64,000 bases of DNA from CADEFX01 sp963806735. GTDB taxonomy: Bacteria > Pseudomonadota > Alphaproteobacteria > Rhizobiales > Hyphomicrobiaceae. Positions 17,576 through 25,833 of this stretch are shown here, piece after piece. Both the position numbers and the translations under genes were made by a program. The number at the start of each line of letters is the position of its first letter. Position 1 is the first letter of the stretch. The stretch spans positions 1-64,000 of the forward strand of contig CAWEBE010000023.1 in NCBI GenBank assembly GCA_963806735.1, in the 5' to 3' direction. The notes under the pieces are model-generated. The model was not told where the DNA came from. It saw nothing but the letters and a program-made list of their open reading frames with translations, and made no database searches.

Positions 17576-17825
17576 AGGAGGAGACTCTTGGCTGGCCGCG
17601 TCCGTTTGCCCGCAGAAACTCACGCCCCGCCGGCGTCAGCAGCACGCGCACCCCTTGCCCGTCGGACCGCTCGCGCTCGACAAAGCCGCGATCGCTGGCA
17701 TCCTCCCAGACCGGCAGTCGCGGGCACGACGTGCGCCATGCCTCCATAACTTCCTCGTAAGACCTGGGCCCGGCGGCGATCCATTCGAGGAGATCGAGAA
17801 TCAAAGCATCCACGGTGCTTGTCAT
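17538..17825 (-). CDS. small conserved hypothetical protein, winged-helix-like
   Basis: A 95-residue protein beginning MTSTVDALILDLLEWIAAG. The pattern of a hydrophobic first helix, RSYEEVMEAWRTSCPRLPVWEDA and a strand-turn-strand RVLLTPAGREFL near the end resembles small winged-helix proteins of the MarR/PadR kind, with the TPAGREFL phrase typical of the wing. ATG 17825 follows AAAGG; the frame open to 17969 has no better site. It overlaps the end of the GT4 gene tail to tail by 38 bases. DNA binding is inference only. Confidence 0.65.
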   Translation of the reverse strand: MTSTVDALILDLLEWIAAGPRSYEEVMEAWRTSCPRLPVWEDASDRGFVERERSDGQGVRVLLTPAGREFLRANGRGQPRVSSFSAATVGRQAHS

Positions 17826-17945
17826 CGGAGTAACCTTTGATGGCTCGACGGCTGCCTCGACCGGACTGCTAGCCTCGGACGGGGCTGTGCGATACTTGTG
17901 TTGAGACACAGTTATCAGAAACTGGACGCGAACGGGAGACTCAGC

Positions 17946-18596
17946 GTGCGCCGTATTGCCCTTATTCACGCTACGCCGGTCGCCATCGATCCGATCGCCG
18001 AGGCCTTCAAGCGCGACTGGCCTGACTGCGCGACCGTGAACCTTCTCGACGACAGCCTGAGCCAGGACCGGGCCAGGACGGCAGACCTCACGGCGGACAT
18101 GTCACGGCGCATCCTGGCACTCGGCGAGTACGTGCATGGTGCAGGAGCCGATGCCATCCTCTACACGTGCTCGGCCTTCGGCCCGGCCATCGAGAACGCC
18201 GCGCGCAAGCTTCCCATTCCGGTGCTGAAACCCAATGAGGCCATGTTCGAGCAGGCGCTGGAGAAGGGCAAGCGCATCGGCATGATCGCCACCTTTCGCG
18301 CGTCCGTCGCCTCCATGGAGGCAGAGTTCGCCGAGGAAGCCGGCCGCCGCAACCCCAAAGCGACCATCCGCACAGTGCTCGTGGAAGAAGCCATGACCCA
18401 CCTACGCGCCGGCGATGCGGAGCGTCACAATCGCCTCGTTGCCGACGCTGCCGTTCAACTCTCGGATTGCGATGCGCTGGTGCTGGCCCAATTTTCCACC
18501 TCGCGCGCCGCACCGGCAGTGCGTGCCATCACCTCGCAACCGGTGCTGACGAGCCCGGATGCGGCAATCGCCAAACTGAAGCGCCTCATGCAGTGA
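17946..18596 (+). CDS. aspartate/glutamate racemase family protein with one visible catalytic cysteine
   Basis: A 216-residue protein of the Asp/Glu/hydantoin racemase superfamily, starting at GTG 17946 (RRIALIHATPVAIDPIAEAF) five bases after GGGAGA. The first catalytic-loop cysteine is present in ILYTCSAFGPAIENAARK. The second conserved cysteine, expected after the strand ALVLAQ, is replaced in LVLAQFSTSRAAP. Two-base racemisation normally needs both cysteines, so this protein may instead be a decarboxylase, lyase or isomerase of the fold, comparable to arylmalonate decarboxylase, which also keeps one. The AbrB-type membrane protein follows on the same strand. Family sure, reaction unknown. 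Confidence 0.8.
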   Translation: MRRIALIHATPVAIDPIAEAFKRDWPDCATVNLLDDSLSQDRARTADLTADMSRRILALGEYVHGAGADAILYTCSAFGPAIENAARKLPIPVLKPNEAMFEQALEKGKRIGMIATFRASVASMEAEFAEEAGRRNPKATIRTVLVEEAMTHLRAGDAERHNRLVADAAVQLSDCDALVLAQFSTSRAAPAVRAITSQPVLTSPDAAIAKLKRLMQ

Positions 18597-18634
18597 GCCG
18601 TTAGCAAGGAGCGTCTGTAGGCATCCGCACCTCG

Positions 18635-18641
18635 AAAGGAG
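18635..18641 (+). promoter_or_regulatory. strong Shine-Dalgarno before an in-frame ATT codon
   Basis: AAAGGAG lies nine bases before ATT 18651, which is in frame with the AbrB-type gene and would add 17 residues (PTKPWRLGPLNGRTRG) before its ATG 18702. ATG 18702 itself has no good ribosome site. Either the gene uses the rare ATT start or the codon is a sequencing error for ATG. Confidence 0.45.
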
Positions 18642-18701
18642 AGCAAGCCCATTCCTACTAAACCCTGGCGCCTTGGACCGCTCAATGGGCGCACACGCGG
18701 T

Positions 18702-19742
18702 ATGCAATGGGCGTTGCTGCTGCTCCTGTCGGCTCTCTTCGTTGCCATCGCTGAATATCTGCGCCTACCGGCCGCCCTTCTCATCGGACCGATGATCGCG
18801 GCGATCGTGGTCGGAGTCGGTGAAAGCACCATTCGCGTGCCGCGCTACCCTTTTGTCGCCGCGCAATCGATCGTCGGCTGCCTGATCGGGCACACCATCC
18901 CGCTGTCCATTGTCGAGGAGCTGATCAAGGACTGGCCGCTCTTCCTGATGGGCGTCGTGTCGGTGATCGCCGCAACCAGCGTGCTCGGCTGGCTCCTGGC
19001 GCGCTGGAACTTTCTGCCGGGCACGACCGCCATATGGGGAACCTCGCCCGGCGCCTCGACGGCGATGATCCTCATGTCCGAGGCCTATGGGGCGGACGCT
19101 CGCCTGGTGGCCGTCATGCAGTATTTGCGCGTGGTCATCGTCGTCATTGCCGCGTCGGTGGTTGCCCGGATCTGGACGGCGAAATCCGCTGGTCCGCCAC
19201 CGGAGATCATCTGGTTTCCGGGCCTGGCCTGGGCGCCGTTCCTCAAAACGCTCGCCCTGGCTGCGGTGGGCGCCGTGCTCGCAACACTGCTCAACATACC
19301 TGCGGGAGCGCTGCTGCTGCCACTTGCCGCCGGCATGGTTCTTCAAGGCTTGGGATGGCTGACCATCGAGTTGCCTCCATGGTTGCTCGCGGCCAGCTAT
19401 GCCCTGATCGGCTGGAGCATCGGACTGCGCTTCACCCGTCCCATACTCATGTACGCGGTGCGCACGCTGCCGCAGATGCTCGTATCCATCCTGGCCCTCA
19501 TTGCCATCTGCGGCGTCATTGCCGCCATCCTGGTCGCAGCGGGCATCGACCCCTTGACCGCGTACCTTGCGACAAGTCCGGGTGGAGCGGATTCCATCGC
19601 CATCATCGCCGCGTCGAGCAACGTCGATCTGCAGTTCGTCATGGCGATGCAAACGGCGCGCCTCGTGGTCGTCCTCCTCACGAGCCCTAGCATCGCGCGA
19701 TTCATAACCTGGCAAGTGGGCGGCCCGACAACAAAGACATGA
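18702..19742 (+). CDS. AbrB family membrane protein (putative transporter/regulator, ten or so spans)
   Basis: A 346-residue polytopic membrane protein of the AbrB family (often mislabelled ammonia monooxygenase). It contains two related halves, each with a glycine-rich membrane motif: FVAAQSIVGCLIGHTIPLS and the later TAIWGTSPGASTAMILMSE in the first half, and YALIGWSIGLRFTRPIL with YLATSPGGADSIAIIAASS in the second. The repeated TSPG(A/G)xxx motifs are the family signature. Function is not firmly established; some members are linked to acid or metal export. It may begin at ATT 18651, which has the better ribosome site. It lies 105 bases after the racemase-like gene on the same strand, so a shared transcript is possible. 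Confidence 0.82.
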   Translation: MQWALLLLLSALFVAIAEYLRLPAALLIGPMIAAIVVGVGESTIRVPRYPFVAAQSIVGCLIGHTIPLSIVEELIKDWPLFLMGVVSVIAATSVLGWLLARWNFLPGTTAIWGTSPGASTAMILMSEAYGADARLVAVMQYLRVVIVVIAASVVARIWTAKSAGPPPEIIWFPGLAWAPFLKTLALAAVGAVLATLLNIPAGALLLPLAAGMVLQGLGWLTIELPPWLLAASYALIGWSIGLRFTRPILMYAVRTLPQMLVSILALIAICGVIAAILVAAGIDPLTAYLATSPGGADSIAIIAASSNVDLQFVMAMQTARLVVVLLTSPSIARFITWQVGGPTTKT

Positions 19743-19763
19743 GCCCGGGCCGGGCAGAGCGAC

Positions 19764-20819
19764 TCACGCCAAAGCCGCCGGCTTGAATCCCAGCACCGAT
19801 GCGAAACGCTCCGTGTACTTGGGCCAGGCTCGAGGATTGATGAGCCGCGGCGGAACCTTGCCGTCGAGGATATCGATCCACTGCTCCGCCGTCGCTTTCG
19901 CCATGTTCTCCAGCGTCTCGTGTGTGGCGCCAGCATGGTGCGGCGTGACGATCACGTTGTCGAAGGCCATCAGGGCATGATCGGTGGGGGGCGGCTCCTC
20001 CAGAAATACGTCGATACCGGCGCCGGCGATCTTCTTCTGCCGCAGCGCCTCGGCCAAGCCGTCTTCCTTGTAGGTGCCGCCACGCGAGGTGTTGATGAAA
20101 TAGGCGGTCGGCTTCATGCGCGAGAACTGCTCGAATCCGACGAGACCGAACGTCTCCTCGGTGCGCGGGCAGTGCATCGTCACGTAGTCGGAGCGCTCCA
20201 GCAGCTCGTCCAGCTCCACCTTGGTGCCACCGCGCGCGGCAATCTGCTCGCTGGTGAGGTACGGATCGTAGGCGAGAACCGTCATGCGGAACAGGCCGCG
20301 GCACAGATCGGAGACGCGTGTGCCGATGTGGCCGATGCCGATGATCCCGACCGTCTTGCCCAACAGGTCATTGCCGGTGAAAAGAAAGCGGTCGAGGTTC
20401 TTCTCGCGCCGCATGGCCCGATCGGCCTGAATCATCTTCTTGGATAGCGCCAGCATGAAGCCGAGCGCGTGCTCGGCCACTGCCTCCTTGTTGGTGCCCG
20501 ACTGGTTGCACACGATGATGCCGGCCTTGGTGCAGGCATCCACATCGATGACGTCGTAGCCTGCGCCCATCGAGCAGATGGCGAGCAGGTTGGGACTTTT
20601 GGCGATCAGGTTCGGATCAGCGAACCATGGCTCGCGCAGCTCGACGCGCGAGCCGATCTGATAGCCGTGCGTGCGCGAGAACTCGCTCCAGCTCTCCGCT
20701 TCATTGCCGGCATAGCGCAGCCGCACGAGATCGATGTCCGGACACGCCTGGAGCGCGCGCTCGGCAATGGGATCGGCGAATTTCTCGAAGACGACCAGTT
20801 TCTTGATGTTCGTGACCAT
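19764..20819 (-). CDS. D-isomer specific 2-hydroxyacid dehydrogenase
   Basis: A 351-residue NAD-dependent dehydrogenase of the phosphoglycerate dehydrogenase superfamily, which interconverts 2-oxo and D-2-hydroxy acids. The Rossmann motif is VGIIGIGHIGTRVSDL. Catalytic arginine is in INTSRGGTYKEDGL, the glutamate in FLEEPPP and the proton-relay histidine in VTPHHAGATHETLE. The N-terminal ~100 residues form the substrate domain. It is downstream of the aldehyde dehydrogenase and glutamine synthetase-like genes on the same strand with a 131-base gap, so it could finish a catabolic pathway encoded by the three. Substrate unknown. Confidence 0.87.
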   Translation of the reverse strand: MVTNIKKLVVFEKFADPIAERALQACPDIDLVRLRYAGNEAESWSEFSRTHGYQIGSRVELREPWFADPNLIAKSPNLLAICSMGAGYDVIDVDACTKAGIIVCNQSGTNKEAVAEHALGFMLALSKKMIQADRAMRREKNLDRFLFTGNDLLGKTVGIIGIGHIGTRVSDLCRGLFRMTVLAYDPYLTSEQIAARGGTKVELDELLERSDYVTMHCPRTEETFGLVGFEQFSRMKPTAYFINTSRGGTYKEDGLAEALRQKKIAGAGIDVFLEEPPPTDHALMAFDNVIVTPHHAGATHETLENMAKATAEQWIDILDGKVPPRLINPRAWPKYTERFASVLGFKPAALA

Positions 20820-20950
20820 AGTGCGGCGTTTCCCCTGGCTCGAATGGCGCGGGCCTATGGCCCCTTCGTGTTATCTTGGCATGCATCATGCCGAGATGTC
20901 GCCTGGATGCCAGCGCGCACGTGACATGCGGCACTTGCAGGGCAAGCTCT

Positions 20951-22333
20951 TTAGATTTGGCGCAGATGGAAGCTCTTGGGCCGGGTCAGCATCTCGTAGC
21001 CGATGCGGGAGAGCGATGCGCCGCGGCCGGTATCCTTGACTCCCGTCCACGCCAATCCGGGATCGAGGTAGTCGCAGCGGTTCATGTAGACCGTGCCAGT
21101 CTGTACCTCAGTGCCGATGCGTTCGGCGGCCTCCAAATCCGCACTCCAGATCGACGCAGTGAGGCCGTAAGGGGAATCGTTCATGAGGCGGACAGCTTCG
21201 GCATCGTCCTTCACCTTCATGATGCCGACCACGGGGCCGAAGCTCTCCTCCATCATCACGCTCATGGTGTGATCGACATCGGTCAGCACCTGCGGCGCTA
21301 GCCACGGCGTGCCGGCCTTGTCGCGCTTGAACGCCCTGGCGTCGATCAGCGCCCGCGCACCTTTGCTGACCGCTTCCGCCGTCTGCTTGCGCACGACATC
21401 GGCAAAGCGCGTCGCTGCCATCGGGCCGAGCGTGGTCTTCTCGTCTAGCGGATCGTCGAGCACGTACTGCCGGGTCAGCGCCGCGAATCCATCCACGAAC
21501 CGGTCATAGAGGCTTGCGTGCACATAGATGCGCTCGACACCGCAGCAGCTCTGGCCCGAGTTGAAGAACGCACCATCCACCAGGTTCTCGACCGCGTGAT
21601 CGAGCTTCGCATCGGCGCGCACATAGGCCGGATCCTTGCCGCCGAGCTCCAGGCCGATCGAGGTGAATGTGCCGGCCGCCGCATGCTCGATGGCGCGCCC
21701 GCCCTCCACCGAGCCGGTGAAGCTCACGTGATCCACGTGACCGCCAGACAGGATGCGCGCCGTGTCGTCGTGTCCGAGCACGAGATGAGTGAACAAGCCC
21801 CTTGGCACACCTGCCCGATCCATGGCCTGCTGAAAGCGCTCCCCGGTGTGGATGGTCTGCGAGGCTGCTTTCAGGATCACCGCATTGCCAGCAATCAGAC
21901 CCGGCACCACAGTATTGACCGCGGTCAGAAACGGATAGTTCCACGGCGCGATCGTGAGAATGATGCCGAGCGGTTCGCGGCGGATATAGCGCGTGGAGTC
22001 GGCCTTGGGCTCCGGCACGACGGGCGCCAGCGCCGCTTCCGCGATCTCCGCCATGTATTGGACACGCTCTTCGAACGAGCGAAACTCGCCGCCGTAGCGC
22101 ACCGGCCGCCCCATCTGCCGCGCCAGCTCCGGCACGATCTCGCCGTTGAGTGCGCGCATCGCCTCGAGGAAGCGCAACATGGCCGCCGCGCGCTCCTTGA
22201 CTGGCACGCGCGACCATTCTGCCTGCGCCGTGCGGGCGTTCGACAGGGCAGCTTCGATCTCAGCCGCAGATGCCGTCGCACGGCGCGCAACCTCACGGCC
22301 GTCGATCGGCGAGATGCAGATCACGTCTCCCAT
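20951..22333 (-). CDS. aldehyde dehydrogenase family protein
   Basis: A 460-residue NAD(P)-dependent aldehyde dehydrogenase. It shows the cofactor segment LTIAPWNYPFLTAVN, the glutamate motif LELGGKDPAYV near residue 235, and the catalytic cysteine in FNSGQSCCGVERIYV near residue 264. EESFGPVVGIM and YGLTASIWS are the usual late motifs. Its start is 7 bases from the end of the glutamine synthetase-like gene, so the two are almost certainly co-translated. By analogy with puuA/puuC, it may oxidise a gamma-glutamyl-aminoaldehyde. That role is inference from the pairing. Confidence 0.9.
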   Translation of the reverse strand: MGDVICISPIDGREVARRATASAAEIEAALSNARTAQAEWSRVPVKERAAAMLRFLEAMRALNGEIVPELARQMGRPVRYGGEFRSFEERVQYMAEIAEAALAPVVPEPKADSTRYIRREPLGIILTIAPWNYPFLTAVNTVVPGLIAGNAVILKAASQTIHTGERFQQAMDRAGVPRGLFTHLVLGHDDTARILSGGHVDHVSFTGSVEGGRAIEHAAAGTFTSIGLELGGKDPAYVRADAKLDHAVENLVDGAFFNSGQSCCGVERIYVHASLYDRFVDGFAALTRQYVLDDPLDEKTTLGPMAATRFADVVRKQTAEAVSKGARALIDARAFKRDKAGTPWLAPQVLTDVDHTMSVMMEESFGPVVGIMKVKDDAEAVRLMNDSPYGLTASIWSADLEAAERIGTEVQTGTVYMNRCDYLDPGLAWTGVKDTGRGASLSRIGYEMLTRPKSFHLRQI

Positions 22334-22340
22334 GCGACCC

Positions 22341-23708
22341 TCAATAACGCTCGAAGCCGCGCATCAATTCCCAGTCCGTGATGCGGCGGTCGTACTCGAA
22401 CTGCTCCCACTTGGCGGTGTGCACGTAGTGGTCCACCATCTCGCTGCCCAGCGCTTTGCGCAACATCTCGGAGCTTTGCATAAGCTCGGCCGCCTCTCGC
22501 AGCGTCTTGGGCACCTCCGGCAACTCCCTGCCAAAATAGGCATCGCCCGAGAACGCCGGTCCCAATTCGAGCTTTTCGTCCACACCCGCAAGGCCTGCCG
22601 CCAGCAGCGCTGCGAACGCGAGATACGGATTGAGGTCGGCGCCACCGATGCGGCACTCGATACGGATGGCCTTGCCACCCTCGCCGCACAGGCGGAAGCC
22701 CGCGGTGCGGTTGTCGCGGCTCCACACCGCCTTGGTGGGCGCAAACGTGCCGACCTGGAAGCGCTTGTAAGAGTTTATGTACGGCGCCAGGAAGTAGGTG
22801 ATCTCGCCGGCATACTTGAGCTGTCCGGCCACGAACGAGCGCATCAGCGCCGACATGCCGTGCTCGCCCTTGGCATCCCTGAACAGCGGCTTCTTGCCCT
22901 CAAGGTCCCAGAGCGATGCGTGGATATGAGAGCTGGAGCCGGCGAGGTCGTATCGCCACTTCGACATGAAGGTCACGGCCTTGCCCTGTGCGTGCGCGAT
23001 CTCCTTGATGCCGTTCTTCAGAATCACGTGACGGTCGGCCATGTCGAGCGCATCGGCATAACGAACGTTGATCTCCTCCTGTCCCGGGCCCCACTCGCCC
23101 TTGGAATTCTCGACGGGAATGCCGGCGCCCTCCAGCCCGCGGCGAACCGCGCGCATGAAGCCTTCCTCCTTGGTGGTCTGGAAGATGTGATAGTCCTCGA
23201 TGTAGTAGCCCGCCGTTTTCAGATCATGATAGCGCTTGGCGTGCACGGCCTCGAAGCTCTCGTTGAACAGATAGAACTCCAGCTCGGAGGCGAGATAGGC
23301 GCGCATCTTGCGCTCGGCCAGACGCTCCACCTGGGCTTTCAGGATCGCGCGCGGGCTGTGCGGCAGCTCGTGGTGGTGGTGATCGAGCACGTCGCACAGC
23401 ACCAGCGCCGTGTTCTCGAGCCAGGGAATGTGCCGCAGCGTCGACATATCCGGTTTCATGACGAAGTCGCCATAGCCCTTCTGCCAACTCGCCGCCGCGT
23501 AGCCCGGCACCGGCTCCATATCGATGTCGTTGGCGAGCAGATAGTCGCAGCCGTGTGTCTCCTCGTGCGCGCCATCGACGAAGTATTGCGCCTGGAACCG
23601 CTTGCCGATCAAGCGGCCTTGCATGTCCACCATGCAGGCGAGCACCGTATCCACGCTGCCGGCCCTGACCGCACTCTTCAGCTCCTCGAAATCGAGATTT
23701 CCGGCCAT
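22341..23708 (-). CDS. glutamine synthetase family protein, gamma-glutamylpolyamine synthetase-like
   Basis: A 455-residue glutamine synthetase-fold ligase. The ATP/glutamate site is visible as LASELEFYLFNESF, GPGQEEINVRYADALDMAD, GSSSHIHASLWD, FAPTKAVWSRDNRTAGFR and RIECRIGGADLNPYLA. The sequence type matches the PuuA-like branch, which ligates glutamate to amines such as putrescine rather than to ammonia. ATG 23708 (MAGNLDFEELKSAV) with GGAGGGAG upstream is preferred over an open extension to 23891 that overlaps the hibernation factor leader. The aldehyde dehydrogenase 7 bases downstream supports an amine catabolism operon. Confidence 0.88.
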   Translation of the reverse strand: MAGNLDFEELKSAVRAGSVDTVLACMVDMQGRLIGKRFQAQYFVDGAHEETHGCDYLLANDIDMEPVPGYAAASWQKGYGDFVMKPDMSTLRHIPWLENTALVLCDVLDHHHHELPHSPRAILKAQVERLAERKMRAYLASELEFYLFNESFEAVHAKRYHDLKTAGYYIEDYHIFQTTKEEGFMRAVRRGLEGAGIPVENSKGEWGPGQEEINVRYADALDMADRHVILKNGIKEIAHAQGKAVTFMSKWRYDLAGSSSHIHASLWDLEGKKPLFRDAKGEHGMSALMRSFVAGQLKYAGEITYFLAPYINSYKRFQVGTFAPTKAVWSRDNRTAGFRLCGEGGKAIRIECRIGGADLNPYLAFAALLAAGLAGVDEKLELGPAFSGDAYFGRELPEVPKTLREAAELMQSSEMLRKALGSEMVDHYVHTAKWEQFEYDRRITDWELMRGFERY

Positions 23709-23881
23709 AACTCGCGTACTCCCTCCGTTCGCGCCGATGCACAGGCGCATCTTCGCCCGGCGTTTGCGGGCTGTCGATGATCGACAGTGCGGGCTAGGAT
23801 CAGGCGTCTTGATCAACGCGGGAGGCAACCCCACGTCCAAAAAGTAAGACCTGAAAGGCGACCAACGGAAAGGATGGCCCC

Positions 23882-24268
23882 ATGAGCGCACCGCTCGAGA
23901 TCTCCTTCCACGGCCTAGAGAGGAGCGACGCCGTCGAGGCGCGCATTCGCGAAAAGTTTCAGCGCCTGCAGCAGAACTTCGACCGGATCACGCACGCGCG
24001 CGTGGTGGTCGAGACGCCGCGCAAGCACTCGCCCACCGCCAAGGTCTTCCATGTCAAGATCGAGATCGGATTGCCCGGCCAGAAGCCACTGATCGTCTGC
24101 CACGAGCCGGTCGTGGACCAGGCCCGCACCGACGTGTCGCTCGCCATACGCGACGCCTTTGCGGCGGCGCGGCGCCGGCTCGACGATGTTGCAGCCAAGA
24201 TCAAGCACCCGGCCAAGCGGGAGCGTGCACGCCGCCGCCCGGTGCGCGCGGAAACCGCGCAGGGCTGA
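23882..24268 (+). CDS. ribosome hibernation-promoting factor / RaiA family protein
   Basis: A 128-residue protein of the HPF/YfiA family that binds the 30S decoding centre in slow growth. The N-terminal strand LEISFHGLERSDAVEARIREK and the second half VDQARTDVSLAIRDAFAAARRRLDD form the beta-alpha-beta-beta-beta-alpha fold. The C-terminal ~25 residues are strongly basic (KRERARRRPVRA). It lacks the long C-terminal dimerisation domain, so it is the short type. The usual alphaproteobacterial HPF near rpoN is long, so this may be a second paralogue. It is divergent from the glutamine synthetase-like gene. Confidence 0.85.
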   Translation: MSAPLEISFHGLERSDAVEARIREKFQRLQQNFDRITHARVVVETPRKHSPTAKVFHVKIEIGLPGQKPLIVCHEPVVDQARTDVSLAIRDAFAAARRRLDDVAAKIKHPAKRERARRRPVRAETAQG

Positions 24269-24304
24269 AGCCAAGTCACAGGTCACGGCGCGAAGCGCCG
24301 AGTG

Positions 24305-25783
24305 TCAACCGCTCGGCGATGCCGGCCTGCGCGCCTTGGCGGGAACCAAAGTGACACCAGACGGCGATGACGACTGCGCTTCAGCAGCTGCGTCCACCGG
24401 TGGCGGCTCAGGCTTCGGCCAGGAGAAATCGTCAGCGCGACCGGGCCTGGGTGCAAGGCGCTCACCCTTCACCAAGGCGCGATAGTAGGGCGTCTGCGTC
24501 GGGGGCATCCGGCGCCGATCGGTTGGGCCGTCCGTGGTCAGCGTCACCGAGCTGATGACTGTCAGGGCGCCAGCAATCTCTGACGTAATCGAGTCGCCGA
24601 CCTGGCTGGCACGATCGGATGACTCCCTGCGCGTCACCACCGCCAGCACCGAGGCAGGGATGGCGGGCCGAACGATCTCGACCGCGATGCTTTCCTCCTT
24701 ACCCCCAGCGCCGATACCTTTGAGGGTAATACGAGAATTGTCGGCCTTGACGTCCCCGGGACCCGAGCCGTCCGCCGAGGAGGGCGCTGCCGCGCGCGCC
24801 GTGGCGCCCGGCTTGTCGACCGTCGCCGACTGAATCTTGACATCCTTGCCCGGCGTTGGCGCCCCCTTGGCGCCGGCTGCGGGCGCACTGGCAACGGGTG
24901 GGGGCGGGCGCGAGGGACGGATGCGCTTTTGCTCCGCCTCCGCACCCGCGAGCGGAATATTTCGTTCCGACCGGGCCTGGCTGAGGTCGCGCCTGATCTC
25001 TCGCTCGACGAAGTGCGCCAGCTTGCGATAACCGGCCGGCGTGAAGTGGGCGCCGTCGGCCTCGCGCAGCAGACGGATCTTGCCGTCGAGCTCAGGGCCA
25101 TAAGCACTGAAAGTGCCGGTCTCGCTGGAGAACTGCGTGAACGTGTCGATGAATTTCTGCCCGTTGACCAAGGCGCGCTCGCGCACGATCTCGTTGACCA
25201 TCTGCGCATCGTCGCTGGCTTCCGGCCGGCGCATGATCGGCAACCCTACCCAGTAGAGCGCAACGCCCTTCGTCTTGAGCAGCTTCATGAGCCGATCGAC
25301 GCGGCGCCCGTACTCGGCCTTCCACTCGTCGGATCCGGTATTGATGCGCCGCATGCCCTGCGGACGCCAAGCATAACGGTCGTAGAGGCCGACCATGACC
25401 ACCGCGACATGCACGGGAACGCGCGACAGGTTGGTTTCGATGGTGCGCAGCTCGTCGTCGAACTCGTTGCGAAATATGCCAGCAACCGGATGGCGTCCAC
25501 GCTGCAGCTGCAGCCGGGTATCGCCGGCAAAGGCTTCGTTCAACCCGGCCATCAGACCCTCGGCAAGGCTGTCGCCGTAGACCTGCACACGGTAGGTATC
25601 ATTCTCGGGGAACGGCGTGATGTAGGTGGAGGACAGCGTCGCATCCTGAGCATGCGCCGGAATGGGCAGGGACGTGGCATTGGCCGCCAGGACAACACCA
25701 AGCAGCAGCGCGATCCGTTTGCAGATCGCCCTGCGCAGAAACCTCGGCACGATGAAGCGACGGTTCGCAGTCATCCTGGCCAT
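24305..25783 (-). CDS. secreted SGNH-hydrolase-like protein (DUF459 type)
   Basis: A 492-residue exported protein. A basic N-terminus and hydrophobic stretch IALLLGVVLAANATSLP form a signal peptide ending near AHA. Residues ~60-260 are an SGNH fold with block I YGDSLAEGLM (Ser nucleophile) and block V DGAHFTPAGYRKL (Asp-x2-His). Then follows a ~200-residue proline/alanine-rich low-complexity tail (RPSRPPPPVASAPAAGAKG). Homologues sit by lytic transglycosylases in Hyphomicrobiales and may act on periplasmic glycans or acyl groups. Here the next two genes upstream are lytic transglycosylases on the same strand. ATG 25783 follows GGGAG. Confidence 0.8.
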   Translation of the reverse strand: MARMTANRRFIVPRFLRRAICKRIALLLGVVLAANATSLPIPAHAQDATLSSTYITPFPENDTYRVQVYGDSLAEGLMAGLNEAFAGDTRLQLQRGRHPVAGIFRNEFDDELRTIETNLSRVPVHVAVVMVGLYDRYAWRPQGMRRINTGSDEWKAEYGRRVDRLMKLLKTKGVALYWVGLPIMRRPEASDDAQMVNEIVRERALVNGQKFIDTFTQFSSETGTFSAYGPELDGKIRLLREADGAHFTPAGYRKLAHFVEREIRRDLSQARSERNIPLAGAEAEQKRIRPSRPPPPVASAPAAGAKGAPTPGKDVKIQSATVDKPGATARAAAPSSADGSGPGDVKADNSRITLKGIGAGGKEESIAVEIVRPAIPASVLAVVTRRESSDRASQVGDSITSEIAGALTVISSVTLTTDGPTDRRRMPPTQTPYYRALVKGERLAPRPGRADDFSWPKPEPPPVDAAAEAQSSSPSGVTLVPAKARRPASPSG

Positions 25784-25833
25784 TCCTACTCCCGCTGCCG
25801 TAGCGTCACAAGATGCAGCCGCGTGCCAATCGG

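Noticed and set aside
22146..23780. 544-codon open frame on the plus strand
   Set aside because: It is antisense to the glutamine synthetase-like gene and the start of the aldehyde dehydrogenase gene. Long antisense frames are expected at this G+C content.
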